NCBI RefSeq assembly: GCF_042767895.1
Contig: NC_091555.1
Coordinates: 29,987,467-30,004,966, forward strand
DNA: 17,500 bases
Direction of reading: 5' to 3'
From: Penaeus vannamei
Taxonomy: Eukaryota > Arthropoda > Malacostraca > Decapoda > Penaeidae
Shown here: positions 11,203 to 17,500 of the stretch, in pieces
Layout of the letters: each line of letters starts with the position of its first letter
Position numbering within the stretch: position 1 is the first letter of the stretch
Program-made: the position numbers and the translations under genes
Notes under the pieces: model-generated
Database searches by the model: none
What the model was told of the DNA's origin: nothing
The model's input: the letters and a program-made list of their open reading frames with translations, nothing else

Positions 11203-13650
11203 CACCCTGCCTCCCGCCTCCCTTCCCCCTTCACCCTGCCTCCCGCCGCCTTTCCGCCTTCACCCTGCCTCCCGCCTCCCTTCCCCCTTCACCCTGCCTC
11301 CCGCCTCCTTTCCCCCTTCACCTGCCTCCCGCCTCCCTTCCCCCTACCCCCTGCCTCCCGCCTCCCTTCCCCCTTCACCCTGCCTCCCGCCTCCCTTCCC
11401 CCTTCCCCCTGCCTCCCGCCTCCCTTCCCCCTTCACCCTGCCTCCCGCCTCCCTTCCCCCTTCACCCTGCCTCCCGCCTCCCTTCCCCCTTCACCCTGCC
11501 TCCCTTCCCCCTTCACCCTGCCTCCCGCCTCCCTTCCCCCTTCCCCCTGCCTCCCGCCTCCCTTCCCCCTTCCCCCTGCCTCCCGCCTTCCTCCCCCTTT
11601 CACCCTGCCTCCCGCCTCCCTTCCCCCTTCACCCTGCCTCCCGCCTCCCTTCCCCCTTCACCCTGCCTCCCTTCCCCCTTCCCCCTGCCTCCCGCCTCCC
11701 TTCCCCCTTCCCCCTGCCTCCCGCCTCCCTTCCCCCTTCACCCTGCCTCCCTTCCCCCTTCCCACTGCCTCCCGCCTCCCTTCCCCCTTCCCCCTGCCTC
11801 TCGCCTCCCTTCCCTCTTCACCCTGCCTCCCTCCTCCCTTCCCTCTTCCCCCTGCCTCCCGCCTCCCTTCCCCCTTCCCCCTGCCTCCCGCCTCCCTTCC
11901 CCCTTCCCCCTGCCTCTCGCCTCCCTTCCCCCTTCTCCCTGCCTCTCGCCTCCCTTCCCCCTTCACCCTGCCTCCCGCCTCCCTTCCCCCTTCACCCTGC
12001 CTCCCGCCTCCCTTCCCCCTTCCCCCTGCCTCCCGCCTCCCTTCCCCCTTCACCCTGCCTCCCGCCTCCCTTCCCCCTTCACCCTGCCTCCCGCCTCCCT
12101 TCCCCCTTCCCCCTGCCTCCCGCCTCCCTTCCCCCTTCACCCTGCCTCCCGCCTCCCCTCCCCCTTCACCCTGCCTCCCGCCTCCCTTCCCCCTTCCCCC
12201 TGCCTCCCGCCTCCCTTCCCCCTTCACCCTGCCTCCCGCCTCCCTTCCCCCTTCACCCTGCCTCCCGCCTCCCTTCCCCCTTCCCCCTGCCTCCCGCCTC
12301 CCTTCCCCCTTCCCCCTGCCTCCCGCCTCCCTTCCCCCTTCCCCCTGCCTCCCGCCTCTCTTCCCCCTTCCCCCTGCCTCCCGCCTCCCTTCCCCCTTCC
12401 CCCTGCCTCCCGCCTCCCTTCCCCCTTCACCCTGCCTCCCGCCTCCCTTCCCCCTTCACCCTGCCTCCCGCCTCCCTTCCCCCTTCCCCCTGCCTCTCGC
12501 CTCCCTTCCCCCTTCCCCCTGCCTCCCGCCTCCCTTCCCCCTTCACCCTGCCTCCCGCCTCCCTTCCCCCTTCACCCTGCCTCCCGCCTCCCTTCCCCCT
12601 TCACCCTGCCTCCCGCCTCCCTTCCCCCTTCACCCTGCCTCCCGCCTCCCTTCCCCCTGCCTCCCGCCTCCCTTCCCCCTTCCCCCTGCCTCCCGCCTCC
12701 CCTCCCCCTTCACCCTGCCTCCCGCCTCCCTTCCCCCTTCACCCTGCCTCCCGCCTCCTTTCCCCTTTCACCTTGCCTCCCGCCTCCCTTCCCCCTTCCC
12801 CCTGCCTCCCGCCTCCCTTCCCCCTTCACCCTGCCTCCCGCCTCCCTTCCCCCTTCACCCTGCCTCCCGCCTCCCTTCCCCCTTCACCCTGCCTCCCGCC
12901 TCCCTTCCCCTTCACCCTGCCTCCCGCCTCCTTTCCCCCTTCACCCTGCCTCCCGCCTCCCTTCCCCCTTCCCCCTGCCTCCCGCCTCCCTTCCCCCTTC
13001 ACCCTGCCTCCCGCCTCCCTTCCCCCTTCCCCCTGCCTCCCGCCTCCCTTCCCCCTTCACCCTGCCTCCCGCCTCCCTTCCCCCTTCACCCTGCCTCCCG
13101 CCTCCTTTCCCCTTTCACCTTGCCTCCCGCCTCCTTTCCCCCTTCACCCTGCCTCCCGCCTCCCTTCCCCCTTCACCCTGCCTCCCGCCTCCCTTCCCCC
13201 TTCCCCCTGCCTCCCGCCTCCCTTCCCCCTTCACCCTGCCTCCCGCCTCCCTTCCCCTTCACCCTGCCTCCCGCCTCCTTTCCCCCTTCACCCTGCCTCC
13301 CGCCTCCCTTCCCCCTTCACCCTGCCTCCCGCCTCCCTTCCCCCTTCACCCTGCCTCCCGCCTCCCTTCCCCCTTCCCCCTGCCTCCCGCCTCCCTTCCC
13401 CCTTCACCCTGCCTCCCGCCTCCCTTCCCCCTTCACCCTGCCTCCCGCCTCCCTTCCCCCTTCACCCTGCCTCCCGCCTCTCTTCCCCCTTCACCCTGCC
13501 TCCCGCCTCCCTTCCCCCTTCACCCTGCCTCCCGCCTCCCTTCCCCCTTCCCCCTGCCTCCCGCCTCCCTTCCCCCTTCCCCCTGCCCCCCGCCTCCCTT
13601 CCCCCTTCACCCTGCCTCCCGCCTCCCTTCCCCCTTCACCCTGCCTCCCT
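11203..13650. repeat. 29-bp C-rich minisatellite, about 84 copies
   Basis: The unit starts CACCCTGCCTCCCG and continues with 15 C/T-only bases. Successive CACCCTG starts at 11203, 11232, 11261 and 11290 are 29 bp apart, and the array runs to about 13650. The main variation is one base near the unit start (CACCCTG or CCCCCTG), plus 22-bp units lacking seven bases near 11494, 11663 and 11741, and 28-bp units near 12901 and 13250. Three units span 87 bp, exactly 29 codons. Because no stop occurs in any plus frame, the array reads open throughout and yields a 29-residue Pro/Ser/Leu repeat. I treat that as an artefact. The minus strand of the unit holds a full G-quadruplex motif. Confidence 0.97.
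12767..13460. repeat. 12-monomer higher-order repeat within the minisatellite
   Basis: Two rare monomer variants recur at the same spacing. The CACCTTG variant (CTTTCACCTTG) is at about 12766-12775 and again 347 bp later at 13113-13122. A one-base-short monomer followed by a CCTCCTTTCC variant has its CACCCTG at 12913 and again 348 bp later at 13261. Twelve monomers are 348 bp, so the segment looks like a tandem duplication of 12 units. Some intervening monomers differ between the copies (about 3 of 12 by the A/C and T markers), which implies later mutation or conversion. Confidence 0.75.
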
Positions 13651-13891
13651 CTCTCTGAACAACTGCGTGGCTCTCTATCGACCGGAACCCTTTTCGCCTC
13701 CCTCAAGATATCAAGCCTCTTGGCCTCCCTCTCCCTGCTTCCTCTTCCAGCCCTCTTCTGCGCCCTATTCACTCCCCTTCCCTTCGTCCTCCCCTTCCTC
13801 CCTTCCCTTACCCCCCCCCCCCCATCACCTGGCCTTCCACTCGCTTCCGGTTCCATTTCCAGAACTGACGCTTTGAAAATATTATGGAAGA
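13651..13891. other. Pyrimidine-rich exit of the minisatellite block, with C13
   Basis: After the last monomer the plus strand remains C/T-rich for about 200 bp and includes a run of 13 C at 13811-13823. The sequence then turns AT-rich near 13870. No gene is seen. Confidence 0.6.
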
Positions 13892-14290
13892 CTGAATGTG
13901 TGAGTGTATTTCTGTGTGTGTGCGCGCGTGTGTGTATTTGTGCGTGTGTGTTTCTTTGTGGTTATGCGTTTCTTTGTCTGGGTCATTTGCTTGATTGTAT
14001 AAACGCGTGTCCCGTGTGCTTTGTGTTTGCTTGTTTGTTTGTTTGTTTGGTCTTTGTGTTGTGTCTGCGTTTCTTTAGCGTGTGTTTATCCTTAATCTGT
14101 TTTGTCTATCAGTATGTGTAAATGTGTGTGTGTTTGTATGTATATCTATGTGTTTCTCTGCAGTGTGTTTGTTGTGTCTCTGTTAATGTGTGCGTGCTTG
14201 TGTCTAAATCCGCATGTGTGACTCAGCGGTATATTTTTCCGTGACTGTTTGCACGTGTATGCATGTATGTGTGTGTAAGTGTCTGTGAGC
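13892..14290. repeat. Degenerate TG-rich microsatellite
   Basis: About 400 bp on the plus strand is dominated by TGTG, GTTT and TGTA words. It includes a TTTG run near 14031-14049 and a perfectly alternating purine-pyrimidine stretch at 13913-13937 that contains GCGCGCG. Alternating GC/GT sequence of this kind is the classic Z-DNA-prone type. The long plus frame from the minisatellite ends here at 14121. Confidence 0.85.
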
Positions 14291-15000
14291 ATTTGCATTT
14301 ATTTACGTCCCTTTCAATAGTCTATGCATAGTTTTTGGTCACGGATTTTCCGGGCACATCGAATACCTGTAGCATCCACACTCGTCAGCAACGCCGTTAA
14401 CATCCAGCGGGGCCAATAACAGAGAAATTGGTATGTATTTAAAGCGAACATGAGCGGAAAACAGCCCTGGCGAACTGCGGTCTCCGCCGGCTGAAGCGAA
14501 GACGGGCAGTGGAGGGCACGGCGCGGCGGTTGAATCCCAAGGAAAGAAGCTTTTCGTTGCCCTCGTGACGCCGAAGCACTGAGGGAAGGTCGGACGAGCT
14601 TTGCCTCCGGGATGGGATCCGTTGCAGCATCTGGAGAACGAAAGGGCAAGGTTAGCGTGAGGTTACGAAGGGCTGTTCACCACCCTACCGGAATTTAATG
14701 GTTATGCTCGGAATGTATGGTTGGGGAAGCACATGCAAGATAAAGCACGCAGCAGCTTGTCCCGCAAAAAGTGTACAAATATCCCCGATATCCACTCCCC
14801 ACAATGCCCCCTCCCCCTCTCGCCGGAGGGGAGGAGCTCTCCCCGATAGAGAATGAAAAATCGTGTAGTAGGTTAAACAGTTTAGGGCAGCATCACACTT
14901 TATTTATGGCTTTGAGCTTCAATGAAAGTTATGAATGGCTACCAATTGGCTAAAAATGAAGTTCACATTAAAATGACGCCACGCATGAATCCCCCTCATG
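14291..15000. other. Unique sequence, no supported gene
   Basis: This is mixed-composition unique DNA. A minus-strand frame at 14314-14649 (111 codons) has no recognisable domain. CCCCGATA occurs twice (14783-14790 and 14841-14848). CCAATTGG at 14942-14949 contains a CCAAT box on both strands. These, with the motifs further right, would fit a regulatory or promoter region, but no initiator or TATA position can be fixed. Confidence 0.45.
14810..14834. repeat. GC-rich stem-loop
   Basis: CCTCCCCCTC and GAGGGGAGG pair as a nine-bp stem with one bulged C around a six-base loop (TCGCCG). It lies between the two copies of CCCCGATA. No role can be assigned. Confidence 0.55.
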
Positions 15001-15022
15001 CCGCTTCACACCTCGCCGTAGA

Positions 15023-15085
15023 GCGGCGGCACTGCGTTGCACCCTACAGCAATATTGCACAATGGCACTACCATGCAGCCGCCGC
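15023..15085. repeat. GCGGCGGC / GCCGCCGC inverted repeat around a C/EBP-like site
   Basis: Perfect 8-bp complementary arms (15023-15030 and 15078-15085) enclose 47 bases. Inside lies the 10-bp palindrome GCAATATTGC (15049-15058), which overlaps ATTGCACAAT (15054-15063). The latter is close to the palindromic binding site of C/EBP-type bZIP proteins (consensus RTTGCGYAAY). The arms are short, so pairing is possible but not compelling. Confidence 0.45.
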
Positions 15086-15223
15086 AGCGATATGACGCCC
15101 TCGGATGACAATATCACAGGTTTTATAGCACGAGGAAGGCCTCGAGCGTGATGTAATACCAAGCCATGACGGCGACCTCGGCTTCAACTTGATCGTAATA
15201 TGACCTCGGTCGACACCACGTGT

Positions 15224-15236
15224 AGGTCGAAGGTCG
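15224..15236 (+). promoter_or_regulatory. Degenerate DR1 (AGGTCG repeat)
   Basis: AGGTCGAAGGTCG is the same DR1 arrangement as the perfect site at 15291, with the final A of each half changed to G. Each change creates a CpG. It follows the CACGTG E-box by one base. It may be a diverged duplicate of the neighbouring DR1. Confidence 0.4.
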
Positions 15237-15290
15237 CTGGGGATGACGAGGCGGTCAAAAAAAAACTATAAGTCATGCATCGTCCTCCCT

Positions 15291-15303
15291 AGGTCAAAGG
15301 TCA
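15291..15303 (+). promoter_or_regulatory. Perfect DR1 nuclear-receptor element
   Basis: AGGTCAAAGGTCA is a perfect direct repeat of AGGTCA with one spacer base. DR1 sites are the established binding form for RXR/USP homodimers and heterodimers, HNF4 and COUP-TF/Seven-up. It lies in the middle of the half-site cluster, and a degenerate copy lies 67 bp to its left. Confidence 0.55.
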
Positions 15304-15420
15304 CGCATGTCTCGGGCTGACGAAAAGGTCACAGAGCAAAAGTAGAATCACGAGTGAGGATAAAGCAATGGAGATTAGTTTCACCCTGGGAAGCGGACGA
15401 GAGGTCATCAAGGGCCCCGT

Positions 15421-15609
15421 CACTGCCCGGAAGGCTAATTAAGCCTCCACGAGCATAGGCCGAATATATCTGGGAAAATTAAAGGTTATATATATGAACA
15501 AAATTAGTGTACAGTGAGCATACAAATTTTTGATGCACTGTGTACAACACAGGTAAAGCTCAGAATACGAAAAACGCATGTCACATGGCCTCAAAGTGGT
15601 GTGAAAAGA
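15421..15609. other. Short AT-richer unique segment with TATATATA
   Basis: Right of the half-site cluster the sequence becomes AT-rich. It contains a TAATTA homeodomain-type core at 15436-15441 and TATATATA near 15487-15494. The latter could serve as a TATA box for rightward transcription, but no initiator or coding sequence downstream supports this. Confidence 0.3.
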
Positions 15610-15712
15610 AAAAGAGAGGATGAAAGAGAGAGAGAGAGATGGAAGCAGAGAGAGGCAAATACAGAAAGACAGGCGAGCCGACAAGCAGGCAGACAGAGTG
15701 GAAGGGGAAAGG
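15610..15712. repeat. GA-rich low-complexity tract
   Basis: The plus strand is mostly A and G (AAAGAGAGGATG, then AGAGAGAGAGAG near 15627-15638), followed by decayed CAGA/CAGG tetranucleotides near 15660-15700. It is a short compound microsatellite. Confidence 0.8.
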
Positions 15713-16218
15713 AAAACATGAGATAATACGGCTCTGCCCGTTCCTCATGATGAGCGATCCCCGATATGATTTCCATACAAAGGGCCGAGGGGCATCACCG
15801 CACAGCCAGGCAGACGGTGGCGCTGCACTGCAGGAATCAATGGTCACCGGAGTACAGCCCAGAGCGTACGCGTGCTTCATTGCCTCTTTTCATCTAACTT
15901 GCGCATTGCCCACTGTCTCCATCTTTATGCTCTGCCGTAAATGGGTGTGCGTTTGCTGCCTGCCGAACGTGGTCCTCATCTGTTATTAACGGGTTGTTAT
16001 AGGGTTTAGAGAAGAGCTCCCAAGGTTCGTAACTGATCTGCACAAAACAAAAAGTAAAATAAAACGACGAATATCTAACAGTTAAGAAACGACATCCCAA
16101 CAAAAGTGGAGCGGTGTGCAAAGACAGGGGGACTCGGGTACAACATCGCCAACATCTTCAGAACAGCATTTCGATCTCAGAATCCTGCCTCGGCGACCGC
16201 TGTTGTCTGGATGTGGAA
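15713..16218. other. Unique sequence, no supported gene
   Basis: This is mixed-composition unique DNA of about 500 bp. Overlapping small open frames exist on both strands (for example 15639-15989 plus and 15894-16121 minus). They run out of the neighbouring GA-rich repeat or lack any known domain. Confidence 0.45.
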
Positions 16219-16289
16219 GGTGGAAGGAAGGAGAAAGAGGGAGAGAGACAGAGAGAGAAGAGGGGGAGGGGGCGCGGGGGTAAGGGGGG
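16219..16289 (+). other. GA-rich tract ending in a strong G-quadruplex motif
   Basis: A GAAGGAGAAAGAGGGAGAGA-type purine tract (16219-16261) leads into four G-runs at 16262-16289 (G5-A-G5-CGC-G5-TAA-G6). The loops of 1, 3 and 3 bases make this one of the best quadruplex motifs in the window. It is on the opposite strand to the quadruplex motifs of the 29-bp minisatellite. Confidence 0.85.
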
Positions 16290-16540
16290 CAGCGGACGTG
16301 CTTCGGAACTCGCAGACAATACAACCAATGATTAGTTGGGACGAGGTGAAGGGCATTCCTAATCACTGCTTGATGACTGGCAACACTGTGCGAACCCCAA
16401 AGGCACTTGCCCCGCCAGCGACCCGCGCGTTGCTGGCAATGCTTGCGCTTGGACGGCATGGAATCCCTGTCAGCAAGATCCATAATACTGAGAGCGATGA
16501 CGATTATATCATGATAATAATATTGGCAACAATAAGGTCA
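16290..16540. other. Unique sequence, no supported gene
   Basis: About 250 bp of mixed sequence lies between the G-rich tract and the AT trinucleotide field. A plus frame at 16106-16546 crosses the G-rich tract and ends in the AT repeats; it resembles no known protein. Confidence 0.4.
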
Positions 16541-16885
16541 AAATAACCGTTACAATAATGATGACAATGATATTAATTATGGTTAATATCATCATTGTTA
16601 TCATTATTATGATTATAGCTATCATCATTATTATCATCATCATTACTACTATCATCATTATTGTTATTATAATCATTATCATTATTGTTGTCATTATATT
16701 ATTATTGTTGCTGTTTTTATCATTATTATTGTTATTATTAATATCATCATTATTATCATTACCATTGTTATCATTATCATTATTATTGTTATCATGATTT
16801 TTATTATCATTATTGTTATTATTATTATCATCATCATCATTATCATCATATTATCATTTCTTATTATTATCATTATTTTTACAGA
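16541..16885. repeat. ATT/ATC trinucleotide field
   Basis: The plus strand is built of ATT, ATC and GTT triplets, the reverse complement of the AAT/GAT/AAC mixture at 2140-4560. The unit purity is low throughout, so it is an old array. Poly-Ile open frames on both strands are artefacts. Confidence 0.92.
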
Positions 16886-16950
16886 TATCATCACCGTGCT
16901 TCATTTTGATGTGATATTGCGTGGTAATGGACTATATAGATATTTAAGTA

Positions 16951-17060
<110 letters not shown>

Positions 17061-17139
17061 TCAGCCGCGCGAACTAAACAAATACTCCTTCAAATAGTTA
17101 AACCGTATATTTATGCACATTTATCATTGCCGAGGGGGC

Positions 17140-17500
17140 AGGTTCAGAAGGAAGGAAGGAGGGAATAGGGGAAAAGAAGGGAGATAGAATTGGCGATTTA
17201 AGGAAAAAAATTAGGGAACTTAGAGAGAAAAGGGGGGTTGGCGAGGAAGGGAGAGGGAACTAAGAGAGAAAAGGAGGGCGAGGGAGGGAGGCAAAGGGGT
17301 CAGAGAGCGAAGTTATGAAGAGGAGGAAAGTGGGAGGAGGCAGATGGAAGAGAGCGAGTGAATTTAAGGAAGATTTGGGAGTGAGGGGGATGGCAGAGAA
17401 GGGGAGGGAAAGGTAGAAGGAGAGAGACGGTAGAGGGAGAGGAAAAGGGAGAAGGAAAGGGAAGGTAGAGGGAAAGGGAGAAGGAGAGGGAGAGGGAAAG
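17140..17500. repeat. Purine-rich GGGAGA/GGAAG tract, open at window end
   Basis: The plus strand is almost all A and G to the last base, with only scattered T and C. A diverged tandem duplication is visible: AGGGAACTTAGAGAGAAAAG at 17213-17232 and its near-identical copy at 17254-17273 (20 of 21 bases match when one more base is counted), 41 bp apart. The end from about 17400 is GAGGGAAAGG-type repeat with recurring GGTAGAGGGA. The tract certainly continues past the window. Confidence 0.88.

Larger units (their letters stand above)
15173..15407. promoter_or_regulatory. Cluster of nuclear-receptor half-sites, candidate enhancer
   Basis: Exact AGGTCA half-sites lie at 15291-15296, 15298-15303, 15326-15331 and 15402-15407, and TGACCT lies at 15201-15206. 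One-base variants AGGTCG occur at 15224-15229 and 15231-15236, with CGACCT at 15173-15178. Random sequence of this length would hold about 0.1 exact half-sites on both strands together; here there are five. A CACGTG E-box lies at 15217-15222. The region 15001-15420 is also CpG-dense, with about 33 CpG. Known ligands of such sites in arthropods are USP/RXR, HNF4, Seven-up and related receptors. The function is inferred from motif density, and no adjacent gene is visible. Confidence 0.5.

Noticed and set aside
11658..12430. Gly/Arg-rich minus-strand proteins (189 and 68 residues) over the minisatellite
   Set aside because: These are the antisense reading of the same tandem repeat, broken by units that introduce stops. 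They resemble RGG proteins only because of G-rich composition.
11203..13650. CRISPR array (29-bp repeat length)
   Set aside because: The repeats abut directly with no unique spacers, there are no cas genes, and the context is eukaryotic-type DNA.
10360..14121. A 1253-residue Pro/Ser/Leu-rich protein gene
   Set aside because: The frame exists because the 14- and 29-bp units lack stop codons in all frames. Monomer indels of 1 and 7 bp break any constant frame, and there is no signal peptide, domain or splice evidence.
14314..14649. 111-residue minus-strand protein
   Set aside because: No recognisable domain, low-complexity Arg/Ser/Pro composition, and a second overlapping minus frame is also open.
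16106..16546. 146-residue plus-strand protein
   Set aside because: It crosses a GA-rich and G-rich low-complexity tract and terminates in AT repeats; no family resemblance.

Overview
This 17.5 kb window looks like non-coding, repeat-dominated nuclear DNA from an animal. About two fifths of it is microsatellite, minisatellite or strand-biased low-complexity sequence: CT, CA, AAT/ATT, TTC, TCTA/CTGT, GAGGAA and C-rich tandem repeats. There are no compact gene arrays, ribosome-binding sites or operons. The density and variety of simple repeats, with AT-rich unique sequence between them, resemble a decapod crustacean genome, especially penaeid shrimp, whose genomes are known to be unusually rich in simple repeats. 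That assignment is inference from style only. No protein family, rRNA or tRNA could be recognised.

Layout. 1-544 is AT-rich sequence with T-runs. 545-1222 is a TCTA/CTGT tetranucleotide field ending in a long CT array. 1223-1977 is short unique sequence with a CpG-dense patch and a G-quadruplex motif. 1978-4560 is a 2.6 kb block that starts as purine-only GAGGAA-type sequence and becomes AAT/ATG/GAT trinucleotide repeats, with strand flips that create long palindromes. 4561-10150 is the largest mostly unique stretch, carrying only a (TTC)20 array, a T29 tract and small hairpins. 10151-13650 is a pyrimidine block: a C/T-rich lead-in, a 14-bp minisatellite, then about 84 copies of a 29-bp minisatellite. 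13862-14290 is TG-rich. 14291-15600 is unique and CpG-rich, with a cluster of nuclear-receptor half-sites. 15601-17500 alternates short unique pieces with GA, AT-trinucleotide, (CA)52 and purine tracts.

No gene can be supported. The long open frames, including one of 1253 codons, lie over tandem repeats whose units have no stop codon in any frame; they are products of the repeats, not genes. The two most interesting non-coding elements are the following. (1) The 29-bp minisatellite carries a complete canonical G-quadruplex motif on the minus strand in nearly every unit. It shows a 12-monomer higher-order duplication and adjoins a 14-bp array that places a CACCTG E-box at multiples of 14 bp. 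(2) A roughly 240-bp stretch (15173-15407) has five exact AGGTCA nuclear-receptor half-sites. It includes a perfect DR1, an adjacent degenerate DR1, a CACGTG E-box and an apparently duplicated DR1 plus TGACGA..GGTCA module. It is the best candidate for a real regulatory element here.
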